64,000 nt of DNA. It comes from Halanaeroarchaeum sp. HSR-CO. GTDB lineage: Archaea; Halobacteriota; Halobacteria; Halobacteriales; Halobacteriaceae. The stretch lies in NCBI RefSeq assembly GCF_024972755.1, contig NZ_CP087724.1, positions 2,232,001-2,296,000 on the forward strand. The letters run 5' to 3'. The notes under the pieces are model-generated. The model was not told the origin of the DNA. It saw nothing but the letters and a program-made list of their open reading frames with translations, and ran no database searches. Positions 8,623 through 16,361 of the stretch are shown here, piece after piece. Position numbers and translations under genes: made by a program. Each line of letters starts with the position of its first letter. Within the stretch, counting starts at the first letter, position 1.

Positions 8623-9798
8623 TCACCACCAGAACGAGAACAGCAGCGTGAACGTCGCGTAGGCCCCGAACGTCGAGAGGATCGGCACGACGTTCTGCAT
8701 CACGATGACCCGCCCGGTCGTCGCGGGGTCGAAGAGGTCCGCCGCGGAGGGGATATCCCGCGGGTCCTCGGCCCCGATGTCGGGGACCTCCTGTCCGGGT
8801 TCCTCTGCCGTGAGCGCGCCGACCGAGACGTTCGGCGTCTTCTCGCCGCGAACGACCTCGGGGAGGGTCGTCGTCCGCGTCGCGCGACCCCAGCCGAGGC
8901 CGATGATGGACGTGGTCGCGATGATGACGAACGAGGCCGGGATGCCGATGGCGGAGAGGCCGACGACGATGACCGAAGAGACGATCGCCACGACGATGGC
9001 CGCGGTGAGCGGCAGGTCGGTGATGTCGTTGCCGAGCGTGTCCAGCGTCCGCCGGGCGATGGTGAATGCCCCGACCGCGACGGCGGCACCGCCGAGGAGG
9101 ATCATGGTGTTCAGATCCGCGCCGGCACCGACCAGCGGGGCGATGGCGTTGGCGATGTTGGAGGTGCCTGAGGAGAATGCCATCAGCGACCCGATGGCGA
9201 TGACCGTGACCCCACCCACCATCTCCCGTCGCGTCGTGTTCGGGCCGGCACGGAGCCGCGGAACGTGGCCCGACCGATCGAATTCGAAGAGCGCGCCGGG
9301 CGTCGTATCGATGGCCACCCAGCGATTGATCCGCGGGTAGAAGTACCGGCCGATCATCCCGGAGACCCAGAAGCCGACGATCGGGGCGACGATCCACCAG
9401 ACCGCTATCTCACCCATCACTTCCCAGTTGAGTTCCCCGGTCGCGATTCCGAGGCCGGCGATGGCCCCGACTGCGGTCATCGACGTGGAGGCGGGAACGC
9501 CGTAATAGTTGCCGACGAAGAGGGCGCCGCCGATGAAAAAGAGCACGACGATACTCGATTCGATCGTGAACACACCGGGGTCGGTGACGAGTTCCACACC
9601 CAGGGTTTCGACCACCCTGCGGCCGATGGTCCAGCCGCCGATCATGAAGAATATCGACATCAGCGCCGCGGCGCCGGTCTTCGAGATGGCGTTCGATCCG
9701 ACCGCAGGACCGAACGCGGGACCGGTCGTCGCACCCCCGATGTTGAAGCCGACGAACAGCGCGACGATAGTTCCGAGCAGGAAGAGCAGTTCGGCCAT
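8623..9798 (-). CDS. pitA: PiT-family inorganic phosphate permease
   Basis: 391-residue membrane protein with about ten helices. The two halves carry the duplicated PiT/PHO4 signatures: GFNIGGATTGPAFGPAVGSN near residue 20 and SGTSNIANAIAPLVGAG after the middle. A cytoplasmic loop with EEPGQEVPDIGAEDP precedes the last helix. It should be a low-affinity phosphate symporter. The start is MAELLFLL; a longer in-frame version adds 32 Arg-rich residues and is unlikely. GTTTAAG at 9824-9830 gives a leaderless promoter. Confidence 0.85.
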   Translation of the reverse strand: MAELLFLLGTIVALFVGFNIGGATTGPAFGPAVGSNAISKTGAAALMSIFFMIGGWTIGRRVVETLGVELVTDPGVFTIESSIVVLFFIGGALFVGNYYGVPASTSMTAVGAIAGLGIATGELNWEVMGEIAVWWIVAPIVGFWVSGMIGRYFYPRINRWVAIDTTPGALFEFDRSGHVPRLRAGPNTTRREMVGGVTVIAIGSLMAFSSGTSNIANAIAPLVGAGADLNTMILLGGAAVAVGAFTIARRTLDTLGNDITDLPLTAAIVVAIVSSVIVVGLSAIGIPASFVIIATTSIIGLGWGRATRTTTLPEVVRGEKTPNVSVGALTAEEPGQEVPDIGAEDPRDIPSAADLFDPATTGRVIVMQNVVPILSTFGAYATFTLLFSFWW

Positions 9799-9823
9799 AC
9801 AGTGAGCACTATCTCGAAGTTCC

Positions 9824-9830
9824 TTAAACG
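9824..9830 (-). promoter_or_regulatory. TATA-like box of the phosphate permease gene
   Basis: On the minus strand GTTTAAG lies 26-32 bases before the ATG at 9798, compatible with a leaderless mRNA. Confidence 0.45.
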
Positions 9831-9979
9831 GACCGTCCGACCGGCGCCGCAAACGCGATCTGCCACCACGAGCCACGCCCCGGCCGGGCGTCAATGGATG
9901 CCTATTCCCGTCTGGAGGCCAGATGGCAGACCATGTACGGACTACGAGCGGACACTACGGGATCAGCGGAGGGATCCCG

Positions 9980-10717
9980 ATGAACCCGAGCCGGGTCGAC
10001 TTCGTCGTCGACCTCCTGTACGGCGTGGCGATCTTCGTCGCCATCGGGCTCATCTTGCTGGTCGGAACCGGCGTCGGTATTGCGTTCGGACTGGGCGTGC
10101 TGGTCTCCTACGTCATCCACATCGGCTGGAAGATGGCACGGTTCGACCCCGACTGGATGACCACCGAGGTCGCCGAACGCGTCGAAGAAACGGTCACGAA
10201 GGAAGTCGGCGAGGCCGTCAGCAAGGAGGTCGGCGATACCGTCAAAGAAGAAGTCGGTGAGACGGTCAGCAAAGAGGTCGAAGAGACCGTCAGCAAGGAA
10301 GTCGGTGCGACGGTCAAAGAAGAGGTCGGCGAGGCCGTCAAAGAAGAAGTCGGCGAAGCCGTCAGCAAGGAGGTCGGTGCAACCGTCAAAGAAGAAGTCG
10401 GCGAGACGGTCAGCAAGGAGGTCGAAGAGACCGTGAGCAAAGAGGTCAAGACAGTCAGCGAAGAGGTCGAGAAGACGGTCAGCGATACGGTCCACAAGGA
10501 GATGGACGAAGTGGCCGAGAAGGTCGGCGAGACCGTCAAAGAGGAAGTGACCGAGGACGTCGGCAAGGCCGTCGGCGTCGAGGTAGAACGGGCGGTCGGC
10601 GACGAAGTCGAGAAAGCGGTGGGCAAAGAGGTCGAGAAGACGGTCGGCAGGGAGATCGACGAGGTCATCGAGAAAGTCGACGAGATCAGCGAGAACGAGG
10701 ACGATGACGAGGAATAG
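9980..10717 (+). CDS. membrane-anchored protein with Val-every-fourth-residue repeats
   Basis: Roughly 245 residues. An N-terminal hydrophobic hairpin (residues ~7-45) is followed by ~190 residues in which a Val, rarely Ile or Met, recurs every fourth position: VGET VSKE VEET VSKE VGAT VKEE and so on, about 45 times with only a few phase breaks. The segments between are Glu/Lys/Gly/Thr/Ser, and the tail is DDDEE. The anchor plus a long charged rod is visible; the function is not. GGAGGG 6 bases before 9980 favours this start. An ATG at 9923 (also with a TGGAGG) would add 19 residues. Confidence 0.75.
   Translation: MNPSRVDFVVDLLYGVAIFVAIGLILLVGTGVGIAFGLGVLVSYVIHIGWKMARFDPDWMTTEVAERVEETVTKEVGEAVSKEVGDTVKEEVGETVSKEVEETVSKEVGATVKEEVGEAVKEEVGEAVSKEVGATVKEEVGETVSKEVEETVSKEVKTVSEEVEKTVSDTVHKEMDEVAEKVGETVKEEVTEDVGKAVGVEVERAVGDEVEKAVGKEVEKTVGREIDEVIEKVDEISENEDDDEE
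10195..10450 (+). repeat. degenerate 12/24-bp coding tandem repeat
   Basis: Within the preceding gene the DNA repeats units like GTCAGCAAGGAGGTC and GTCAAAGAAGAAGTC in tandem. The two longest near-identical copies encode VGETVSKEVEETVSKEV about 132 bases apart. Third-position differences between copies show that the protein pattern is kept while the DNA drifts. Expect length polymorphism by slippage. Confidence 0.8.
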
Positions 10718-10781
10718 TCGGTCTGCGGGGCCGGACTAACCAGATCGCGCCGAGCGACACCCTACACACCCGGATCCGTTT

Positions 10782-12026
10782 CTACGAGGGAGATTCCTCC
10801 GTCTGTCCCGCCTCTCCCGCATCGGCGGACTCCGCTGTCGCTTCGAGGTCGTTCGGGTTGCGACGCCGCCAGGAGACGAAAAAGGGGATCATGACGAGCG
10901 CGATGGCGATCTCGATGCCCCCGACCGCGAGGAAGGCGTCCCGGAAGCCGCGTTCCGAGGCGATGATCCCACCCGCGAGGATCCCCGCGAGGAATCCGAG
11001 GCTCCCGAAGATGTTGAACCCGGCCATCGCGACGCCACGCTCCGTCGCGTCGGCCATATCGGTGACCAGCGCCATCGTGGCCGGCGCCATCAGCGCCCCG
11101 AGCACGCCGACCACGAACAACATCGCCCCAGCGGGCCGCGGTCCCGCCGCCAGGCCGACGCCCACGATACCCAGTCCGTAGGCCGCGGACCCGGCGACGA
11201 TCGGTATCGTCCGCCCGATCCGATCCGAGAGAACGCCGAAGGGGTACTGGAACAGCGCGAACGGCGCGAAAAAGAGTGCGAGCATCGCGCCGGTGGCGCC
11301 GGGATCGAGTTCGAAGACGGTCCGGAAGTACAGCGTCCCGACGAGCGCGAAGAATCCGGCGGTGAGGCGGTCGATGAACCCGAAGGCGTAGGGCACCCCG
11401 AGTACGGGGCGGGAGCGGACCGTCTGGACGGCCCGCCGAAACGTCTCCCGCTGTGGGTTCGCCGCCCGCTCCTCGACGAACAGCGCGAGACCGGCGACCA
11501 CTACGAGGAACCCGCTGGCCGCAAACAGCGGCACCAGCGGTCCGACCTCGTAGAGTTGGCCCCCCAGCGGTGACCCGATGGCTGTCCCGAGGCCGATGGC
11601 GATCCCCGCCGCGCCCATGTTCCGACCGTGCCCGCCGTCGAGGTCCATCAGCATCGTCATCGCGAGCGAGAGTGCGCCGATGGTGGCGGCCCCCTGAAGA
11701 ACGCGCACGCCCAGGACGGTCCCGAATGTCACCGTGGTGAACCGCGGCAGCACGGCGAGGAGGCCGTACCCGACGGCTCCACCGAGGGCCCCCAGGACGA
11801 CGAAAGCCCGGCGGCGCCCGGCGGCGTCGCTCGCCGCGCCCCAGACCCCCGCGAACGCGACGAATGCCGCAAACTCGGCGGCGAGAAACCACATGCTCGC
11901 GTCGAGGGCCGTCTCGGCGCCCAGGGCGGCGACGAGGGTGTCGATACCGGGGTAGAGGAGCACCTGGGAGAGCATGATGGCGAACACGACGGCGGCGAGC
12001 GCGAATCGGTCGCGGCGATTGGTCAT
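10782..12026 (-). CDS. MFS transporter
   Basis: 414-residue major facilitator protein with twelve predicted helices. The loop after helix 2 has the MFS motif GVWGAASDAAGRRRAFVVLG, and the second half repeats it as GVLSDRIGRTIPI. The mid-protein loop is short (VEERAANPQRETFRRAV), typical of drug or sugar efflux-type MFS; the substrate is not predictable. The start is MTNRRDRFALA, 45 bases after a strong TATA box. Its end is 64 bases from the convergent repeat-protein gene. Confidence 0.8.
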   Translation of the reverse strand: MTNRRDRFALAAVVFAIMLSQVLLYPGIDTLVAALGAETALDASMWFLAAEFAAFVAFAGVWGAASDAAGRRRAFVVLGALGGAVGYGLLAVLPRFTTVTFGTVLGVRVLQGAATIGALSLAMTMLMDLDGGHGRNMGAAGIAIGLGTAIGSPLGGQLYEVGPLVPLFAASGFLVVVAGLALFVEERAANPQRETFRRAVQTVRSRPVLGVPYAFGFIDRLTAGFFALVGTLYFRTVFELDPGATGAMLALFFAPFALFQYPFGVLSDRIGRTIPIVAGSAAYGLGIVGVGLAAGPRPAGAMLFVVGVLGALMAPATMALVTDMADATERGVAMAGFNIFGSLGFLAGILAGGIIASERGFRDAFLAVGGIEIAIALVMIPFFVSWRRRNPNDLEATAESADAGEAGQTEESPS

Positions 12027-12070
12027 ACTGAGAGCGGCGTCTCGGGAGATGACTGGGGTGGCCAGGACCG

Positions 12071-12078
12071 TATATATA
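12071..12078 (-). promoter_or_regulatory. TATA box of the MFS gene
   Basis: TATATATA, a very clear TATA box, lies 45-52 bases before the start at 12026. It predicts a leader of about 20 bases. The remaining sequence up to 12268 shows no gene. Confidence 0.65.
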
Positions 12079-12268
12079 CGGGATGCGGCGAGGATGGACG
12101 GCGCCGTGGCCGTGATGGACCGCTCCCACCTTGCGGTTCCATCCCTTCGTCGGTCGAAACCCGTACCGGGACGGTCGGAGACGGTGGCCGGTAGCCACTC
12201 GGCCAATCGCCACCAGGGGGCCGCTGGCTCTGCCGACGACCACCGGTTGCCGGGGACCGGCCGAAGCG

Positions 12269-13147
12269 CTATCCGACCGTCAACACCGGTATGGGCGATC
12301 GCCGGAGGAGCCGTCCGGTGATACTCCCGAGCACCTGGTCCGGGGTCGCGCCCCGACCGCGGGTCCCCATCACGATCAGGTCGGCGTCGATCCCCGCGGC
12401 GTACTCCAGGATCTCCGCTTCCGGGAGGCCCCGGAGGACGTCCGTCGTCGTCTGGAGGTTGCGGTCACGGGCCAGTGATGCGATCTCGTCGACGGCGTTC
12501 TGTCCCCCGTCCTTGAGCAACCCGAGGATGCTCCGTGGCGTATCCTCGAAGTCGTACGTCGACGTGTCGACGACGTAGACCAAGTACACGTCGGCGCCGT
12601 ATCGCTCGGCGAATTCGATGCCGCGTTCGGCCGCCCGCGCCGCTGGATCGCTGCCATCGGTCGGGATGAGGACCGTGTCCACCAGTCCATACCTCGACGA
12701 CGGGACCGTGGCACCGGCGGCGAGTGGGACCGAGAGGACCGGTACCTCCGAGACGACCGCGACTCGCTCGGTGGTGCTTCCCAGCCGACGGTCTCCCCCG
12801 CCGGAGCGACCGCGGGTTCCCATCACGATCAGGTCGATGGCTTCGCGCTGACTGTACTCGAGGATCGTCCGATAGGGGACGCCCTCCAGGACGTCGCTCA
12901 CGACCTCGACGTCGTAGTCGCTGGTGAACTCCCGCACTGCCGCGGTCGCTTCGTTCCCGCGTGCTACCAGGGCCTGTCGCAGTGTCGTCTGTGCCTGAGA
13001 CTCGCTCGAGACTGGTTCGGCACCGCTGTCGGCCACGTACAGCGCGTGGACCGTCGCGTCGTCCATCCGGGCGAGGTCCACGGCGCGAGCGAGCGCCCCG
13101 TCGATCTCGGGGCTCCCATCGGTCGGAACGAGAATGGCGTCGAACAT
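12269..13147 (-). CDS. tandem-domain universal stress protein
   Basis: 292-residue protein made of two UspA domains in tandem (residues ~1-145 and ~150-292). Each has the opening strand (FDAILVPTDGS, DTVLIPTDGS) and its own ATP-binding loop: MGTRGRSGGGDRRLGS and MGTRGRGATPDQVLGS. Both G-x2-G-x9-G-S signatures are intact, so two ATP sites are expected. It is a single gene with its own leaderless promoter. Confidence 0.88.
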   Translation of the reverse strand: MFDAILVPTDGSPEIDGALARAVDLARMDDATVHALYVADSGAEPVSSESQAQTTLRQALVARGNEATAAVREFTSDYDVEVVSDVLEGVPYRTILEYSQREAIDLIVMGTRGRSGGGDRRLGSTTERVAVVSEVPVLSVPLAAGATVPSSRYGLVDTVLIPTDGSDPAARAAERGIEFAERYGADVYLVYVVDTSTYDFEDTPRSILGLLKDGGQNAVDEIASLARDRNLQTTTDVLRGLPEAEILEYAAGIDADLIVMGTRGRGATPDQVLGSITGRLLRRSPIPVLTVG

Positions 13148-13170
13148 CCTACCGCCAGGTACGTTCCCCG

Positions 13171-13180
13171 ATATAGTATA
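13171..13180 (-). promoter_or_regulatory. TATA box of the tandem UspA gene
   Basis: ATATAGTATA (read on the plus strand) is centred 28 bases before the ATG at 13147, giving a leaderless transcript. The ~180 bases between this box and the next gene end at 13361 show nothing else. Confidence 0.55.
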
Positions 13181-13360
13181 ACCTGTCCAACAATTTCGCC
13201 ATCGCGAGACGGTTTCGACTCGCTGGTCGGCCAGTCGAGAGAATACGGGTACCGACGGTCAGTTCGAGTGCGCAGGGAAGAATCGCACCCTTTGGTTCGA
13301 TAGTTCCGCACAGGCCACCAGCTGGGTACCCATGGCGGTTGATTTCGATCGGGGGCCAGG

Positions 13361-13777
13361 TCACATCGAACACGGTACTGCGTCGTCACCCTCGTACGGT
13401 CCCTCGTACAGGGCACACCAGTCGCAGGGATGGATCTTGCCGTCGACGAGGAGGCACGCGCCGTAGTCGTCGTCGTTCTGGTCGGGGACGAATTCCTCAC
13501 AGTTGCCACAGTGCTCGTCCCCCTCCGGAATGTGCTGGTAATTGACCGTCTCCGCATCTTTGGCCTGCACGAGGTCCGGGTCGCGGTCCTCGCCCTCGAA
13601 GGCCGTTCCGGTCGCCTCGGCGTCCGCCAGGCTCCCATCGTCGGGATGCGGAACCTCGTGGTTCGGTTCGGGTTCCCCACCGTTCCCGTCCCCACCACAC
13701 CCAGCCAGTGCCGTGACGGCCGCCACACCGGTGTATCTCAGGTAGGCCCGCCGATTCGCGAGCGTATCCAGGTCCAT
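13361..13777 (-). CDS. HiPIP-type high-potential iron-sulfur lipoprotein
   Basis: 138 aa. The N-terminus has NRRAYLRYTG followed by a hydrophobic stretch and the lipobox LAGC (Cys ~27), so Tat export and lipid anchoring are likely. An acidic linker leads to the C-terminal HiPIP signature: CGNC, GACLLVDGK and CDWCALYEG, the C-x2-C...C...C pattern that holds one high-potential [4Fe-4S] cluster. HiPIPs shuttle single electrons between respiratory complexes. An extra Cys (PCDWC) and a C-terminal Cys (VPCSM) are unusual. It stands alone on the minus strand. Confidence 0.8.
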   Translation of the reverse strand: MDLDTLANRRAYLRYTGVAAVTALAGCGGDGNGGEPEPNHEVPHPDDGSLADAEATGTAFEGEDRDPDLVQAKDAETVNYQHIPEGDEHCGNCEEFVPDQNDDDYGACLLVDGKIHPCDWCALYEGPYEGDDAVPCSM

Positions 13778-13918
13778 GGTAAAATGTCAGCTCGTGTGAA
13801 CTAAAACCTTTGCTTCGGATCGGCGATGGGGAGCGACACCGCTGCAAGGGGCCACTGGCATGGCGGTACGAACCCGACCGCCCACACCTTGAGTACCCCA
13901 CAGGGCCTACCGCGACGC

Positions 13919-14614
13919 ATGTGCGGGCGCACCTCGCTGTTCACGCCACAGCCCGAGATCGAACGGCGCTTCGAGGCGACGTTCGAACGCGACTTCGAAC
14001 CCCGGTACAACGTCGCCCCGGGCGAGGAGCTCGTCGTCGTCCACGACGACGATCAGGAGACGCTCACCGACGACGAATGGGGGTTCGTTCCCCACTGGGC
14101 CGACGATTTCGCCGAGGGTCCGCGCCCGATAAACGCTCGTGCCGAGACGGTCGACGAGAACGACCTGTTCCGCTCGGCGTTCGAGAACCGGCGGGCGCTC
14201 GTCGTCGCCGACGGCTTCTACGAGTGGCAGGGTGATCGGGGCGGCAAGCAGCCCTACCGGGTCGCCATGGCGGAGAACCGGCTGTTCGCGATGGCCGGCA
14301 TCTGGAGTCGGTGGGCGAACGGCGGGGCGGAACGGACCACCGTCGCGATCATCACGACCGACGCGAACGACGTGGTCGAACCCATCCACGACCGGATGCC
14401 GGTCATCCTCGACGAAGCGCACGAATCGACGTGGCTCGAACCGGACTCGCTCGCGGACGCAAAGGATCTGCTCCACCCCTACGAGGGTGAGGACCTCGGG
14501 GCCTATCCGATATCGACGGTCGTGAACGACCCCGCGAACGACTCGCCGGCGGTCATCGACCCGATCGGCGGTGAGACCGGCCAGACCGGTCTCGATTCGT
14601 TCGGGTCGGATTGA
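13919..14614 (+). CDS. SOS response-associated peptidase, YedK/HMCES family
   Basis: 231-residue SRAP protein that crosslinks to abasic sites in single-stranded DNA. After removal of Met1 the catalytic Cys2 (MCGRTSLF) is exposed. Other family residues are visible: PRYNVAPG, the Arg in INARAETV, the Glu in DGFYEWQG and the His in IHDRMPVIL. This start is required because Cys2 must be N-terminal; upstream in-frame Met codons are rejected. It is a single gene with the gene-free hairpin region downstream. Confidence 0.9.
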   Translation: MCGRTSLFTPQPEIERRFEATFERDFEPRYNVAPGEELVVVHDDDQETLTDDEWGFVPHWADDFAEGPRPINARAETVDENDLFRSAFENRRALVVADGFYEWQGDRGGKQPYRVAMAENRLFAMAGIWSRWANGGAERTTVAIITTDANDVVEPIHDRMPVILDEAHESTWLEPDSLADAKDLLHPYEGEDLGAYPISTVVNDPANDSPAVIDPIGGETGQTGLDSFGSD

Positions 14615-15237
14615 TCGGTGGGTCAGCAACCTCCAATTTCGCTAGATTCCTCACGTGCCGCTTCGTCGCGGTACCCATTCCGCGCCGCGTGAACGACGTC
14701 GCGGCTCGTTTCGACCTATCCCGGGTTGAGTCACGCAACGTCCAAATTCCTCATCTGGACCGTATACCCCCACCGATTGTACAGCAGATGCCCAGCGACC
14801 GACGAAGCCGCCACCAACAACGAGTGCTGATTCTATCGTAGTGTGATGGGCTCAGGCTTCCACCGAACGAGACGGTTCACTCATCGCGAACGTAGTGAGC
14901 GATGAGGACGTTTTTGGTGTGCTCACCGAGCGTAGCTCGGTGGCACTACCAGACCGCGAAGCGGTCTGGCTTGCAGTCAGAAGCACCGCTTCTGACGACA
15001 TCCAGCAGAAGCTTCGCTTCTGCGCGAGAGATTTTTGCGAGATGGGGTCCCACAGCGAGCGCTAGAGAGCGAGGAAACCCATCTCGTAAAACGGTCCAAT
15101 GGGACCGTCGAAGCATCGCTTCGCGAAGCTTCTGGCTCCCACTTCTTCCTCACTACGTTCGTCAGAAGTGGGACCGTCGAAACGTCGCTACGCGACGTTT
15201 CTGGCTCCCATTTTCTCCTCACTTCGTTCGTCGAAAA
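14615..15237. other. gene-free region with hairpin array and tRNA-Pro 3'-end repeats
   Basis: About 620 bases without a gene I can support. Positions 14615-14880 show nothing distinctive. From 14881 to 15237 there is a chain of short inverted repeats and two tandem 69-bp units described separately. All of it lies in the 3' direction of the minus-strand tRNA-Pro gene. Confidence 0.7.
14881..15023. repeat. array of five short inverted repeats, four with trinucleotide loops
   Basis: Five successive hairpins: 14881-14905 (TCATCGC / GCGATGA around an 11-base loop), 14924-14942 (8-bp stem, GTA loop), 14949-14969 (9-bp stem, GAA loop), 14976-14996 (9-bp stem, ACC loop) and 15005-15023 (8-bp stem, TTC loop). 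The last four are perfect and are all closed by GC-NNN-GC. Stem sequences differ from one another, so this is a repeat of shape, not of sequence. Confidence 0.75.
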
Positions 15238-15249
15238 TGGGACCGTCGA
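15100..15249 (-). repeat. two tandem 69-bp units, each ending in a copy of the tRNA-Pro 3' end
   Basis: TGGGACCGTCGA (plus strand), the last 12 bases of tRNA-Pro(GGG) including the discriminator, recurs at 15238, 15169 and 15100, exactly 69 bases apart. Each unit also has a 9-bp inverted repeat (15207-15215 with 15233-15241; 15138-15146 with 15164-15172) and a 10-position hairpin with a 3-base loop (15179-15201, perfect; 15110-15132, one A-A mismatch). Between the units three stem changes in the first inverted repeat and one in the second are compensated. Confidence 0.8.
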
Positions 15250-15310
15250 GATTCGAACTCGAGTCCGACGGACCCCATCCGCCGAGGATACCAAGCTACC
15301 CCACGGTCCC
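15238..15310 (-). tRNA. tRNA-Pro (anticodon GGG)
   Basis: The minus strand folds as a full cloverleaf. The acceptor is GGGACCG/CGGTCCC with discriminator A. The D-arm contains AGCTTGGTA. The anticodon stem is GGCGG/CCGTC with loop ATGGGGT (anticodon GGG). The variable loop has 4 bases, and the T-arm is TCGAG-TTCGAAT-CTCGA. CCA is not encoded. No intron is seen. Confidence 0.93.
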
Positions 15311-15335
15311 GCACTCGGACCAAAGCGTGACCGCG

Positions 15336-15343
15336 CATTAAGG
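15336..15343 (-). promoter_or_regulatory. TATA-like box of tRNA-Pro
   Basis: CCTTAATG on the minus strand lies 26-33 bases before the mature 5' end. The remaining bases up to the end of the next gene at 15485 show nothing else. Confidence 0.4.
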
Positions 15344-15484
15344 CCTTCGTTCCACCCCTGCCACGACTGGGCGTTTATCAACGATGACCGGGCAAGCGAC
15401 CGCCATCCCACCGCCCGGATCCCGAGTCGGACCCGCGAAATCGTGACACGCCCGCTCGGGACCCGCCAGTGTCACGTGTTCGCC

Positions 15485-16360
15485 CTACACCAGTACCCGT
15501 TCCAGGTCGACGACCAGTCCCTCGTCGGCGTCCGCGTCGCCAACCAGCCGGCCCAGGCAGACGGCGGCCCCGTTCGGGGTGTAACAGGCCACGAGACTGT
15601 CCTCGGGAGCGTCGTCCGCGTCGATGACGCCGGGGGCGTAGACCGGCGCGCCCTCGGCGACCTCTTCGGCGGCACTCGGCGCGATGGTCACGCTCGGGAT
15701 GTGTGTCAGCGCCCGCTCCGCGGGATGGACGACCTCGCGAAGCCACTCGTCGTCCCCGTCGTCTCGCCAGACGGCCAGGGCGTCGGCGAGGTCGTGCAGC
15801 GTGACCAGGTCGGTGTCGTCGAAGGGGTCGGTGCCGGTGCGGCGCAGGTCGCCCATGTGGGCGCCGGTCCCCAGCGCCAGCCCGACGTCGTGGCAAAGCT
15901 TCCGGACGTAGGTCCCGCTCTCACACCGGATGTCGAGCAGCGCCTGGCGATCTGCCACCTCGAGGACGTCGAGGTCGTGAATCGTCCGGGTGCGCAAGCG
16001 GCGTGCGACGGCGCTCTTCTTCGGGGGCTTCTGGTAGATCTCGCCCTCGAACTCGGCGACGACCGATTCCAGATCGGCCGGCGGGTCGTCGTGGAGTTCG
16101 AGGACGGCCACGTACGACTTCGCGCCTTCCAGGAGCGCGGGGACGAGGCGGGTTCCCGCACCGAGCAGGACCGGGAGACAGCCGGTGACCTTCGGGTCGA
16201 GCGTTCCGGCGTGAGCAGCCTTCTCGACGCCGACCGAGTCGCGGATCCAGGCCGAGACCTGGTGGGCCGACGGGCCGGGCGGTTTGTCGAGGTTGAGGAC
16301 GCCGAACTCGAGTAGCGCCTCGGGATCGCGGTCGTCCGGTGCGTCGCGAAGGTGTGGCAT
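15485..16360 (-). CDS. truB: tRNA/rRNA pseudouridine synthase, Cbf5/TruB family
   Basis: 291-residue archaeal Cbf5, the catalytic subunit of H/ACA RNPs and also a tRNA Psi55 synthase. Motifs: GVLNLDKPPGPSAHQVSAW, the catalytic Asp in HAGTLDPKVTGCLPV, and DIRCESGTYVRKLCHDVG. A PUA-like C-terminal domain begins near residue 215 (IPSVTIAPSAAEEVAEGAPV). It starts at MPHLRDAP, one base past the stop of cmk, so the two are an operon. Archaeal Cbf5 commonly sits next to cmk and adk. Confidence 0.92.
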   Translation of the reverse strand: MPHLRDAPDDRDPEALLEFGVLNLDKPPGPSAHQVSAWIRDSVGVEKAAHAGTLDPKVTGCLPVLLGAGTRLVPALLEGAKSYVAVLELHDDPPADLESVVAEFEGEIYQKPPKKSAVARRLRTRTIHDLDVLEVADRQALLDIRCESGTYVRKLCHDVGLALGTGAHMGDLRRTGTDPFDDTDLVTLHDLADALAVWRDDGDDEWLREVVHPAERALTHIPSVTIAPSAAEEVAEGAPVYAPGVIDADDAPEDSLVACYTPNGAAVCLGRLVGDADADEGLVVDLERVLV

Positions 16361-16361
16361 G

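Noticed and set aside
10195-10450. Ordinary heptad coiled coil
   Set aside because: The hydrophobic spacing is 4-4-4, not 3-4 or 3-4-4, for nearly the whole rod.
14902-15330. Open frames over the tRNA-Pro tail repeats (for example with repeated GPSKHRFAKLLAPTSSS-like text)
   Set aside because: The repeats in the protein simply reflect the 69-bp non-coding units and the tRNA; no coding features or promoter.
15035-16315. 426-codon open frame on the plus strand across the tRNA-Pro tail and opposite truB
   Set aside because: It runs through the tRNA gene and is antisense to a well-supported truB; residues are typical of a complementary-strand shadow in GC-rich DNA.
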